Below, piece after piece: positions 11,263 through 22,192 of a stretch of DNA of 64,000 nucleotides. The translations under genes and the position numbers were made by a program. Below the pieces are notes generated by a model that saw nothing but the letters and a program-made list of their open reading frames with translations, was not told where the DNA came from and made no database searches. Origin of the DNA: Arcuatula senhousia (lineage: Eukaryota > Mollusca > Bivalvia > Mytilida > Mytilidae); assembly GCA_963971305.1 (NCBI GenBank), contig OZ020306.1, forward strand, positions 53,108,686 through 53,172,685. The letters are read 5' to 3'. Every line of letters begins with the position of its first letter. Position 1 is the first letter of the stretch.

Positions 11263-11830
11263 TACGTTGTCATGGTGTCATGTTGTTATAGGTGACGTCA
11301 TTCAATAGTGTGTCGTCATGTAAACACGTCGCCATATTGGAATCCGTTGTTATGGTGTTTTTTGTAGGTCACTGACCATTGTTTCTGACCAACGTTTCGA
11401 ATAAAGTTTCAATTTCGCACAAAAACTTGAAAAAAAATCGTTTGAAAATTTTAATTGGTTTAGAAATTATATTTTGGCTTCGCCAAAACATAATTTCTTT
11501 TAAGTTTCTTATGCGAAAACACAGCTAAAGCTGGCCTTCGTGGGATTATGGGATTGATTCACAAAATGCAACATCCGGTTTGCAACATTAATACACTTGT
11601 CATGTGACCTATATTCTACACTTAGTCGGACTTCGTCCGATATAATTTAATTTGGTATGTAACACTCAATTTGATTGGTTGGACCAACCCATGTTATTTT
11701 GTATAATATGGTTTGGTCTTTTGACGTCACTAACATCTTCATCCGCCACGGCATTTTCCAAATAGTCCCTATGATTGTTTGTTGTTGAATATTCGATAAT
11801 TAATAATATAAATCTTACGAAATTAAATTA

Positions 11831-11987
11831 TAAGGAATGACTTTAATAGTTGGTCATTTTATAGGGATATAAAATGGGTAGGGTCGTTTTACGCTCTACA
11901 TAAAGCGCTTCGTGCTTTATTAAGCGTAAAACGACCCTACCCATTTTATACCCGTATAAGATGACCAAATATTAAAGTCATTCCTTA
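11831..11987. repeat. Long near-perfect palindrome (foldback)
   Basis: Two arms of about 65 bp read TAAGGAATGACTTTAATA...GGGTAGGGTCGTTTTACGCT and its complement, around a short centre rich in AAGCGC/GTGCTT. A single strand could form one long hairpin. It abuts the truncated left arm of the next foldback element. Confidence 0.85.
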
Positions 11988-12490
11988 AATATCAATTTAA
12001 AATTTGTAATTTTGTTATTGATTTTTGGATATATTAATTTATTCATGTCAGTATAATAGGGTTGAATGTAACTTGTCAATATGTATTATATCAATACGTT
12101 AAGAAAATAATCTTAATTTATTACCCTTATACACTTCCATAGATGTCATCTTGTCATTTCATGATATGTTGTCGGTTATCATTACGTAATGTCGTCTTGT
12201 CATTATACGATGCCGTCTTAATTGTCATTTTGTCATTATGATGTGGACTTTTTATTATATACTGGAAGTGTATAAGGGTCATAAAATAAGACTATTTTCT
12301 TAATATCAATATCAAAATTACAAATTTTAGATTGACTTGTCATGTTAAATGCATCATGTCGTCGAACGCTAAATTGACTATGCTTTAAAATAAAGTCGCA
12401 GTAACGTAATTGACATCAACTTAGCCAAACAGATAAATATATTTTATGTCAATATATACGTAGTCGACATATCATATTCTTTATGACACT
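11988..12490. repeat. Foldback element F1 with a 21-bp-satellite core
   Basis: The left arm (11988-12143) and right arm (12251-12490) end in inverted motifs CCCTTATACACTTCCA (about 12123) and TGGAAGTGTATAAGGG. The core at 12144-12250 contains degenerate ATGTCGTCTTGTCATTAT units. The arms match 30125-30403, where the outer part missing from this left arm is present. The left arm seems cut where the palindrome 11831-11987 meets it. Confidence 0.7.
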
Positions 12491-13509
12491 GCAAATAATT
12501 TTAGTTGAAATGTAAATATAAAGCGTACATGCGCCATGAAATCAAATTGCATTTTGCTTAAATTGAAAATAATAATATTCTAAGTCAACTGCATAATGTT
12601 GATATACATTATTGAAATTTTTGAATAATTGGAACACTGCGTCTTATCACCCGCTACTTTCTCATCAAGTTTCAGTTGAATCCCTTTAATACTTTTCAAA
12701 TGAAATCAACCCCCCTTTCACAAATTGTTTGTAATGTAAATGAAACAAAAACCAAAATGAAAATGAAAAGTAATCTAAAAAAAAAAAAACGAACAAAACG
12801 AAATTACAAAAGTACAACAACTACAGACGGACGGATGCAGGTACATGACACAACATCCTTTTAGAATCTGAGAAAATGGTGGAAACAGTCATCTGCTTTT
12901 CGGAAAGACCTTCATCAGTTGTTCTTTGAACAACTGGATCCTTTAATTTTTTTTTCGCAAAAAGTGTGGCGACGTATCATTTCGAAACTTGATACAATTA
13001 TTCTGTCATACTATCCGACAGACCCTGCGAAACCGATTTATTGTTAATAACAGAGTTATCTGCCACGCTACCAAAAACCTTGTTCATTAAACTTAAAAAC
13101 CATAATGGATATAAATTAAAAAATCTATTGATATATATATACGTGAGAAAAATGTTGTCGGGCTAATGGCCATGACTTGTCATGCAAAAAAAAAATCGAT
13201 GCACTTCCTGGTTACAAGTTTTTTAGTTAAAAAGTGTCGAGACGCGTCACATTTTTCTTCTTCAACACATAAGTGTTTGTTTTAGTGACCGCCAAAATGT
13301 ATGAGTCTTTCAATAAAAGACCAAAGTCCAATAGTTACGGGCAGTCATTTTCAAAATGGCCGACACCGTAAACAGTTTTTATACGACCGCAAAATTCTTC
13401 CGATTGTATAATGTTATTGCAATGTCGTTGTCGTTGTCGTCGTTGTCGTTGTCTGTAGAAATTTGGTTTCCATGGGATAACTAGAGTAAATATTGACCGA
13501 TATGAAATT
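12491..13509. other. Unassigned AT-rich sequence with a small hairpin and a microsatellite
   Basis: CAGTTGTTC-TTT-GAACAACTG at about 12917-12937 is a short perfect hairpin. A degenerate trinucleotide tract (TTGTCG/TCGTCG) lies at 13424-13453. No gene recognised. Confidence 0.4.
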
Positions 13510-13798
13510 TTGGTATGGAGGTTGGTATTATATTTAGGGTCTGTGGCCCCTACCATTTTAGTAAAAAGGCTAATACAGGTGTATTGACAAAACTGTTGCA
13601 GACTGTTTTTATTCATTCGATTTTGAAAATTCTATTTTTATTGAATTCTTCATTAAATTCTGTCAACTCAATGATTTTGATATATATTGCATCGTTACAT
13701 TGATACAGGGGGTAAAAAAAGGGGCCACACCCCAAAAATCGACTTTTTTATTTGTGGTCCGATTTTCAAATCTTTTTTTCATCGGAATCCTTCTGTAA
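13510..13798 (+). repeat. Repeat hosting T2, left part
   Basis: A 230-bp unit here (GGTATTATATTTAGGG, CCCCTAC, GGTGTATTGACAAAACTGTTG, TTACATTG-TACAGGG) recurs at 16020-16245. The stretch 13741-13798 is related to R3 at 17340-17395. The repeat is interrupted by T2 exactly after TAA at 13796-13798. Confidence 0.7.
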
Positions 13799-13817
13799 TG
13801 GCCCTGTCACACTATAA

Positions 13818-13960
13818 CGTTTTAGCCAACGTGTGCCGAACGTTCGAATAAATGTTCTAAAACGTTGGAAAACGTTGGCAGTCGCTGTAAAAAGTTTAAA
13901 AAAATATCTCGGTGAACGACCACAAAGCGTCAGACTAACTACCTGCAACGCACGACAAAC
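13818..13960. repeat. T2 left arm, helically phased AACG/AGCG words
   Basis: AACGT, AACGTG, AACGTTGG and GCGTT words recur, for example CG at 13863, 13873 and 13883. Weaker words continue to about 14060. The arrangement mirrors the stronger right arm. Confidence 0.55.
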
Positions 13961-14831
13961 TTATTCAAAACTTATCCATCGCGTTTGTCCGGCGTACTTG
14001 ACGTTTGCCTAGCGCATGTGCGACGACTGCAGAACGCATTCATAGCGTTAGTCTAACTTATATTTTTTTTCTCTCAGTGGGGAGACCTAGGATTTCTGTT
14101 CTTTTCTTAAGTATTATTTCACAATAGCCTAAATAGATCTATTATCTGGCTTAAATGTATTGCTGGATTTATTAATAATTATAGATACATCATGTAAATT
14201 TAGTTTCGTTATAAAAATATTGGTTTTCATCGTTCTGGTAATATGAATGTATAATTATTCTAAAGCCGTTTTTTAACCATGAGTGAAAATTTTTGCATTC
14301 AGTCTAAAAGAATAAAATATAGTGTCGATTTTATATTTTGATATGTCAAAAATATACGGAGAGGAATGCATGCGCTTGTTAACAAACTCTCAAAATCTCA
14401 ATTGAGTATAATACATGTAAGAAATACCGGTCTGTAGAGTTTGTCTAGCATCCTTGTTTTTTAATAGCACTTGACAAAATAAATCCTAAATGATCGCAGA
14501 CAGCATGACAGATGTCCTTAATAGAAAAAAAAGGCGTGTGCTTATTGAATATTAAAAATATATATTATTTCAAATGAGTATTTAAGTTAGACTGTTGTCG
14601 TTACTCGTTGTATTTGAGTATTTTTCTACCAAAAAAATGTCCACCGAAAACACGACAGGTGTATTACAATTTGCAAGAATTACTTTCAATTCCAGACCAT
14701 CTAAGTTATCCTTGTTATATTCAAGATTATTTTTGGGCTTTGTTCATTGTTTTTTGCAAAAAAAAAAATTCAGATTTGAATTAGTATTTGAAGCTTTTGA
14801 AATGGACTCCCCCCCCCCTTGTAATTCAATC

Positions 14832-15357
14832 ATCCCGTGTGGGGCCCGGGAGGCGAATAGGCCCGCAGCAGCGCTAAGCTCGTCGGTAAAAGTCCACTAA
14901 AGAGCGCCCAGAAACCTGACATCGGGGTCAGGCCGCTTTGCCAACAAAGCGACTGGGATGTGTGCCCCAGGTGGTTGAATTGGGCAGCCCTGACATCGAG
15001 AGATGCGGGGTCGTCAGGCGATAATGCGGAAAACCTGACCGCAAATCATAGTGGTGCACCGTGTTGGGAAAAATGTCACGTTCCTCGCACGTTAAAGAAC
15101 CCTGCTGCAGGTCTCGGTAAGAATAGGACCCGTAGGATCCCCATGCAGGAGGCAAAATTTCCCGTCCCTACCCTTCACTCCTTTTTCCAGTGGCAGTCAA
15201 AACTCTCCTACCCGATTGGCCTTGTGTCCCCATTTCCTCCACTTCATCATCATTTCATGTTCATTGTATCACCACTTTCATGTTCATCTCCCGGATATAG
15301 CCGAAATCGCGCTGCTTGGGAGTAAAGCAATAACTAACTAACTAACTAACTAACTAA
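14832..15357 (+). mobile_element. SINE-like retroposon nested in T2
   Basis: A GC-rich 526-bp insert is flanked by a 13-bp direct repeat TTGTAATTCAATC (14819-14831 and 15358-15370) and ends in a tandem (TAAC) tail. Target duplications of this length with a simple-repeat tail mean LINE-dependent retroposition. I cannot identify a tRNA, 5S or 7SL head, so it may instead be a 5'-truncated LINE 3' end. Base composition differs sharply from the AT-rich host. Confidence 0.8.
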
Positions 15358-15544
15358 TTGTAATTCAATCTAACTTATAAAATTCTGGGGTTGATACGCT
15401 ACTCGTTCGTTACAATGACACTCTGTGCGCTCTGTACACGTTTTAAACACGTTGAATATGTTTCTTGGTCGTTAGACTGACGCTAGACGTGCGCTGCCTT
15501 ATCGCTAGACACATTCGTTTCCATCTAGCTTAGCGTTCGTCAAA

Positions 15545-15790
15545 CGCATTTCAACGTGTGCACAACGACCACATAGCGTACATCAGCGTGTGTATAACGT
15601 CCTTCTAACTTATGCCTAGCGTTCGAATAATTTACTTCTAACACGTTGGCGAACGTCGAAAATTTTAAGCATGTTGAAAAAATTGCGACGAACCTGACGT
15701 TCACCAACGCACGCTGACGTTCGCTAACGTGTTTGTAGCGTGTTCATAACGCATACAAAATTTACGCAACGCACACCAGCGTGTTGAAAA
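15545..15790. repeat. T2 right arm, helically phased CG array
   Basis: CG starts at 15545, 15555, 15566, 15577, 15587, 15598, 15620 and later 15698, 15708, 15718, 15728, 15739, 15750, 15770, 15780. Steps are 10 or 11 bp, with single-step gaps where the word has decayed (AACT in place of AACG at 15607). Typical words are AACGT, AGCGT and ACGTTC. The array stops just before the TIR. Confidence 0.75.
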
Positions 15791-15848
15791 TATATTCTAA
15801 AACATCGGCACATGTTGGCTAAAACGTTATAGTGTGACAGGGCCATAA

Positions 15849-16245
15849 ATCTCTGTCTGCGTTGTAATATTTCTTACCGTATTTGAGAAATATGGGTCGA
15901 AGGGGAAAAACCACCATTTTTAAAAGTTTGTCGAGGCAAATGGTTTTTCACAAAAAAATTGTTGTAGTGGGCCAGCCAATTGTTATGCAGTTTTAATATG
16001 ATGATTATATCCACTAAAGGAAGATTGGTATTGTATTTGGGTTTAGTGGCCCCTACGGTTTTTGAAAAAAGGGCCAAAAGAGGCTAAAACGGGTGTATTG
16101 ACAAAACTGTTGAAGAATGTTTATTATTTATTAGATTTTAAAGAATTGCTCATTGAATTCTGTCAACTAAATGTGTCAATGGTTTTAATATATATATTGC
16201 ACCGTTACATTGCTACAGGGAGAGCAAAGACGGGCCACGCTCATA
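15849..16245 (+). repeat. Repeat hosting T2, right part
   Basis: Continuation of the interrupted repeat. It begins with an R3-like stretch (TATTTCTTACCGTATTTGAGA) and contains the second copy of the 230-bp unit at 16020-16245. Confidence 0.65.
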
Positions 16246-16300
16246 AAATCATTTTTATGGCCCGACCACGTATGTGGATCGGACATATAGTTTTACCCTT

Positions 16301-16347
16301 GTCCGTCCGTCCGTCCGTCCGTCCGTACGTCCGTACGTCCGTCCGTA
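16301..16347 (+). repeat. (GTCC)n microsatellite
   Basis: GTCC tetranucleotides with GTAC variants immediately precede the 146-bp tandem array. A GTCCGTCCGTCC tract in the same kind of position occurs at 18640-18670, 19725-19755 and 25345-25365. Confidence 0.9.
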
Positions 16348-16354
16348 ACACTTT

Positions 16355-17300
16355 GGTTAAGTTCTTGGTTAAGGTCCATTACTCGGATACTAGATGTTGG
16401 GGGTCAACGATATTTCACCACCAGATGGGTCTTGGGTAGGGCTACACCACCCACTAGAAATTAGGTCACTGTGACCTATATTTTATGCATGAACGACTTC
16501 GGTTAAGTTCTTGGTTAAGGTCCATAACTTGGATACTAGATGTTGGGGGTCAATGATATTTCGCTACTAGATGTGTCTTAGGTAAGGTGGCACCACCCAT
16601 TAGAAATAATGTCACTGTGACCTATATTTTACGCATGAATGACTTCAGTTAAGTTCTTGGTTAAGGTCCATAACTTGGATACTAGATGTTGGGGGTCAAT
16701 GATATTTCACTACTAGATGTGTCTTAGGTAAGGTGACACCACCCACTAGAAATTAGGTCACTGTGACCTATATTTTACGCATGAATGACTTTGGTTAAGT
16801 TCTTGGTTAAGGTCCATATCTCAGATACTACATGTTGATGGTCAATGGTATTTCACCACTAGATGTGTTTTGGGTAACATGATACCACCCAGTGAAAATT
16901 AGGTCACTGTGATCTATATTTTATGCATGAACAACTTCGGTTAAGTTCTTGGTTAATTTCCATAACTTGGATACTAGATGTTAGGGGTCAATGATATTTC
17001 ACCACTAGATGTGTCTTGGGTAAAGTGACACCATCCACTAGAAATGAGGTCACTGTGACCTATCTTTTACACATGAATGACTTTGGTATGGACCTTGGTT
17101 AAGGTCCATATCTTGAATACTACATGTTAGGGGTCAATAATATTTCCTCTCGATGAGTCTTGGTACATGGCACCACCCATCAGAAATAAGGTCACAGTGA
17201 CCTATATTTTGCACATGAACACTTTTGATCAATTTCTTGGTAAAGGTCCATATCCCAGGTAATACACATTGAGGTTCAATGATATTTCAAGAACGGGAGG
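16355..17300 (+). repeat. 146-bp tandem array with ERE-like palindromes
   Basis: About seven units start near 16361, 16507, 16653, 16799, 16945, 17091 and 17233: five steps of exactly 146 bp and one of about 142. Each begins GTTCTTGGTTAAGGTCCAT. Six units carry the palindrome AGGTCA-NNN-TGACCT: perfect at 16463-16477, 16755-16769, 17047-17061 and 17189-17203, with one mismatch at 16609-16623 and 16901-16915. That is the consensus inverted-repeat-3 estrogen response element. Single or degraded units lie at 35745-35872 and 44300-44830. Confidence 0.9.
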
Positions 17301-17319
17301 GCCATCCTGTGGCTCATAG

Positions 17320-17715
17320 ACACATTATCTAGTTTTTATATTTTTGATCTTATTTTCAAAATCTTTAGTTCACTGGAATCCTTGTGAAAATCCTGCCTGT
17401 ATTTTTCAATCAGATTTGCAATATCTCTTACCGTTTTTGAGATATTAGGGGTCAATGGGCCAAAAATATCAATAAGTATATAAATAAGACTTTTTTTATC
17501 AGATGTTGATGTAAATATATATATGTGTCAAATGTGCATTTTAAAGTCCACCACAAGATGCATGTGTCAAAAAGCTTTGTAAGTCCACCATGGGCTGCAT
17601 GTGACCAAAGCAATAGACTATCCATACATGTATTTGGCCATCAACTTGTTGCGCTCGTATCATGCTGCGCTCGGCATAGCTTTTATTATGAAATACCACT
17701 TCAACCGTACGAAAT
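17320..17715 (+). repeat. Dispersed repeat R3, copy 2
   Basis: Direct copy of 7315-7770, including the CCACCATGGGCTGCATGTGAC region. It is uninterrupted where its relative at 13798 holds T2. Confidence 0.75.
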
Positions 17716-17721
17716 TTAAAC

Positions 17722-18600
17722 ATATTTGCTCAGTTTGGTGGACGTGTTTTAAAGCAAACAATAGGGATTCCAATGGGCACTAATTCTGCGCTTGTGCTGG
17801 CAGACTTGTTTTTTCATTCATATGAAACAGACAATTTACAATCACTTTTAGACAAAAACGACCATAGACTTGCTCTCTCTTTTAATCACACTTTCTGTTA
17901 TATTGATGATGTCCTTTCACTGAAGATTTCTCAATTTGGAGACTTTCGCCATCTCAAATATCCGCAAAAACTTGAGATAAAGGCCACAACGGATTCTAGG
18001 AAGTCTGCTTCATATCTAAATCTCGATATAGACTCGCAAGAAAACTTTGAACAAAACTCTATGACAAACGTGATGACTTCAACTTTCGAATCGTCAACTT
18101 TCCCTTCTTGTTTAGCAACAGCTTATGGAATTTTCTTATCACAACTGATTCGTTACTTCAGAGCTTGCAGAAACTACATCGGTTTCCGTGGCGGAGCGTC
18201 ACGTCTGACACAAAAATTGCGAACACAGGGTTATGTTACTCCTCGGTTGCTATCGTCACTTAAGAAATTTTACGAAAGACATCATGCCCTCATTGACAAA
18301 TATGTGATTTCTATCTCTCAGATGGTTGCAGATTTAGGTTTGTCATAGGGTATTAATTCGTCTTTTCTTACCGGATTTGACACACTGTATTAGAAAATCG
18401 GCAGCCTTACGGGTTTGCAAGCAGATACCGCTTACTTTTCACTATCGTTACGACTTTCTCGTGAATTCCCATTGTTAATTACTTTTTGGTTGTTTTTGTG
18501 TTTTTTATGTTTTGTGTTTCTTCGTGCTGTACTGGTTTTGTCGTTGCCCTTCCAAACTTTTGACTTGAATGTCTTTTTAGTGCCTTTTTAGCTCACCTGA
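17722..18600 (+). pseudogene. Penelope-like reverse transcriptase, 5'-truncated copy
   Basis: The homology to the fuller copy begins at about 17722 (CAGTTTGGTGGACGTGTTTT, equal to 24145). The readable frame 17773-18348 starts at MGTNSALVLADLFF and contains YIDD, KATTDSRKSASYLNL and the C-terminal KKFYERHHALIDKY block. Palm motif A and everything before it are missing. A short deletion turns the stretch after YLNL out of register with the other copy (RLYDKRDDFNF is lost). The 3' part follows the same untranslated tail. Non-functional. Confidence 0.8.
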
Positions 18601-19543
18601 CCCGAAGGGTCATGTGAGCTATTGTCATCACTTGGCGTCCGTCGTCCGTCCGTCGTCCGTCGTCCGTCCGTAAACTTTTTAAAACGTTAACTCCTCTGAC
18701 ACCATAAGTCCAATTGAAACCAAACTTGGTATGGTTGTTCATTAGCATTCGGTGCTTAGAACTGATGTGGTGATTTTTGATTCGTCGTAAAACATGGCCG
18801 CCGTGGCTAAAAATAGAACATAGGGGTAAAATGCAGTTTTTTGCAAATAACTCAAAAACGGCTACAGATATCAAAATTCTGGCAGTATAAAAGTGATCAC
18901 CACCTCAAGATCTATCTACCCTGAAATTTTGAAGAAAATCCAACAACCCATGTAGGAGTTATTGCCCTTTTTGTGGATTTTTTGCAAATTTTGCACCTGC
19001 TTAGCTCAATATCTTGAAAACTATACAAGATATTTGAGAAATTTGAATTGCATTTTGTTAAGCACATCAAGATCTACAAAATATGTAATAGGGTCAACGT
19101 TGTAGAACCTTTCCTTTTAGGAGTTATTGCCCTTAGAACGTCAAAATTGAGCATTTTAACAGCATTTCCTCATTACATTGAAAACATTAACTCCTCTGAC
19201 ACTTAAAGTCAAATTGGACCCAAACTTTGTCTTGTTGTTTATTAGCATTAGGTGTATAGAACTGATGTGGGGATATTTGATTGGTTGTAAAACATGACCG
19301 CTGTGGCAAAAAAATAGGACATTGGGTTAAACTGCATTTTTTTGCTAATAACTCAAAAAGGATGACAGATTTTTGAATTTTAATTGAGATAAAAGTGATC
19401 AGCACCTTAAGATCCATCATATTGTCAGATGACCCCCTTATTAAACTTATGACCCTTTCAATGTCAAATAGATTTTGCCTAATAGCCTTTACTCCAGGCA
19501 CATATGTCAGGTGAGCGATTCAGGCTCCTGGGAGCCTCTTGTT
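18590..19543. repeat. Repeat R5, copy 1 (AGCTCACCTG...CAGGTGAGC ends)
   Basis: The left end AGCTCACCTGACC is followed by GGGTCATGTGAGCT, then a GTCCGTC microsatellite. The right end is CAGGTGAGCGATTCAGG with CTCCTGGGAGCCTCTTGTT. Internally it has two diverged halves (AACTCCTCTGACACC at 18689 and CTCCTCTGACAC at 19190). The second copy (19701-21290) has the same right end. No protein domain. Confidence 0.7.
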
Positions 19544-19700
19544 GCTTCTTGCAGGCGGCCACTTCCTGTAAAAATCTAACTTTGTCAGATTAAACTAATT
19601 TTCATATCTAAGAGTTGAAGGATGGCGAGTTTATACGTGGAGTCAAAAATGACAAAAGAACGACCGCCGCTTCCTGCAAAATGAAAAATTCTAACGAAAC

Positions 19701-21290
19701 TTTATTTTTGCCATCACTTGGCGTCCGTCGTCGTCTGTCGTCGTCTGTCGTCCGTTAACAATTTTTCAAAAATCTTCTCCTCTGAAACTACTGAACAGAA
19801 TTTAATGAAACTTGGTATGAATGATCCTTAGGGTGCCCTGCACCAAACTTGTGTTTCGATTTTTGATCCGTCAAAAAACATGGCCACCGTTACTAAAAAT
19901 AGACCAGGGGGGTCAGACTACTGTTTTTGGTTTGTAAATCAAAAAGTATTAGAGATAGATTAAATCTTATGCCACCTTACTGCTTCAGCATCAAAAGTTC
20001 TACAAAAGTCTCCATTCGGTCGAAGTTGTCAGATGATCCCTTATAGGGGTTACAGCCCCTTAAAGGTGAAAAATGGCCTTTTTTTCATGATTTTGGCTTA
20101 TAGAATGAAAACTATTGCAGATAGAGAAAAGCTGTCGCTTGCTTAAATGTTCAGCTCATTTAGCTCTACAAAAGTTTTCATAGGGTCGAAGTTGTCAGAT
20201 GACCCCTTATAGGGGTTACAGCCCCTTAAAGGTGAAAAATAACCTTTTTTCATGATTTTGGCTTATAGAATGAAAACTATTGCAGATAGAGAAAAGCTGT
20301 TGCTTGCTTAAATGTTCAGCTCATTTAGCTCTACAAAAGTCTTCATAGGGTCGAAGTTGTCAGATGACCCCTTATAGGGGTTACAGCCCCTTAAAGGCGA
20401 AAAATAGTGTTTTTGGCCTTTAGAATGAAAACTATTGCAGATAGAGAAAAGCTGTTGCTTGCTTAAATGTTCAGCTCATTTAGCTCTACAAAAGTCTTCA
20501 TAGGGTTGAAGTTGTCAGATGACCCCTTATAGGGGTTACAGCCCCTTCAAGGCGAAAAATAGTGTTTTTGGCCTTTAGAATGAAAACTATTGCAGATAGA
20601 GAAAAGCTGTTGCTTGCTTAAATGTTCAGCTCATTTAGCTCTACAAAAGTCTTCATAGGGTTGAAGTTGTCAGATGACCCCTTATAGGGGTTACAGTCCC
20701 TTCAAGGCGAAAAATAGTGTTTTTGGCCTATAGAATGAAAACTATTGCAAATAGAGTAAAGCTGTTGCTTGCTTAAACTTTCAGCTCATTTAGCTCTTTA
20801 AAAGTCTTCATAGGGTCGAAGTTGTCAGATGATTCCTTATAGGGGTTACAGCCCCTTAAAGGCGTTAAATAGTGTTTTTGGTCTAAAGCAGATAGAGGAA
20901 AGCTGTTGCTTGCTTAAATTTTCAGCTCATTTAGCTCTACAAAAGCATCCATATGGTTGAAGTTGTCAGATGACCCCTTATAGTGGTTACAGCCCCTAAA
21001 TTAACATGTTTTCATGTTTTTTGCTTATATAATGATAACTATAGCAGATAAAGAAAAGTGGTTGCTTAAATGTTCAGTTCATCGATTAAGCTCTTAACAA
21101 AAGTCTCTAAGTGTTCAGACGACCCTTAAAATATCATTTTGCACGTTTTTGGCCTACACAACGAAAACTATTGCTGAAAGAGAAAAGCTATTTCTTGCTT
21201 AAATGTTCAGCTTATTTAGCTCTACAAAGTTCTTCATAGGGTTGACATTAAGACCAGGTGAGCAATTCAGGCTCCTGGGAGCCTCTTGTT
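19701..21290. repeat. Repeat R5, copy 2, with a 155-166-bp tandem array
   Basis: It begins with CATCACTTGGCGTCCGTCGTC and ends with CAGGTGAGCAATTCAGG and GGAGCCTCTTGTT. The interior (about 19975-21240) is a tandem array: GTTGTCAGATGA occurs at 20025, 20191, 20356, 20511, 20666, 20821 and 20962, giving steps of 166, 165, 155, 155, 155 and 141 bp. Units contain CCTTATAGGGGTTACAGCCC and TTAGCTCTACAAAAGTC. The rightmost units are degenerate. Confidence 0.85.
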
Positions 21291-21945
21291 AGAAGTTTCA
21301 ACGGATGGCGACTTAAAAAAATCAAAAAAATCTAAATGCTACCATTTTAGGTAAAACTTAACATTCCTCGATTTTAATGAATCTTTATACATCGGCAAGA
21401 TCAGGCGTGAAGTAAAAATGTTGAACGTTTCAAACTAGAAGCAATTTCCGATATTTTTAACGAAACTTGATAGTAAGGCCTCATAAAGTAAGGCGAATGG
21501 GGATACGGTATCAACCCCCCCCCCCCCCCAAAAAAAAATGGCTGACAACAGTGTCAAATATGCGGTTTAAGATAATGTCAACATCAATTGCAATTCTAGT
21601 TATGTCGACCGAAACGAAGTATTTCGGAGAATATATTGTTATTGTCGAATTTATTTTTTCCTTCATTATTATGTCGACCGATAAGCAGTATTACAGTAGA
21701 TATATTGTTATTGTCAGTTTTATTTTCATACGACTGCAAAAAATTGCAGATGTATTATGGTATGATGCTGTCGTCGTTGTCTGCTCTGAAATTTGGCAAT
21801 GATGATCCTTACTATAAAAGAATGGATGTGATTGAATTTTGGAACCCCCTTTTTTAATTTTGAAATTTGGGACCAAAAATGCCCAAAATGCTACTCTTTT
21901 GCTTGATCCCACAATTACTTTTGTTCTAGTCTACCAAATGCTGTG
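21291..21945. other. Unassigned, with a homopolymer and a short tandem duplication
   Basis: A poly-C/poly-A tract lies at about 21515-21538. A 70-bp segment starting TTATGTCGACCGA (about 21599) is repeated at about 21669, each followed by ATATATTGTTATTGTC. No gene seen. Confidence 0.45.
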
Positions 21946-22192
21946 AAATGAGTAGAGTCACGAAGGCTTCAAATCGGCTCGGTATTTTTACTAATTTTCA
22001 AACTTCTTCAAGTTTTCGTAAATATTACTAAAATGAGTTAAGGTATAACCGAACATTAAATATCTGTAAGATTTAACAAAAACATTTACATCACAGGTTT
22101 AGCCTTGACACGCCCCAATTGTAAATTTGTTCAAACATTTCACTGTTTTCTACGGCGCATTACATTTGGGCTTAGAATTCTGAAATATAGGG
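21946..22192 (+). repeat. Left-end fragment of TIR family R6
   Basis: It matches the left half of the compact element at 57382-57963: GAGTAGAG-CACGAAGGC, CTGTAAGATTTA, ACATTTACA-CACAGGTTTAGCCTTG. The matching right end appears 7 kb away at 29150-29575. T3 begins exactly where this fragment ends. Confidence 0.6.

Larger units (their letters stand above)
13799..15845. mobile_element. TIR DNA element T2 (PIF/Harbinger-like), 2.05 kb
   Basis: Inverted repeats of 41 bp with one mismatch (13799-13839 and 15805-15845) begin TGGCCCTGTCACACTAT. Target duplication TAA lies at 13796-13798 and 15846-15848. The uninterrupted relative R3 at 17370-17400 shows what the empty site looked like (GGAATCCTT...AATCCTGCCTG). 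A 3-bp TWA target suggests PIF/Harbinger, and the TIR core GTCACACTAT is shared with T1. No transposase was found. Apart from a nested SINE-like insertion the element is about 1.5 kb and is probably non-autonomous. Confidence 0.88.

Noticed and set aside
16355..17300. CRISPR or integron-like array
   Set aside because: Units are whole 146-bp tandem copies without unique spacers, in an animal genome.
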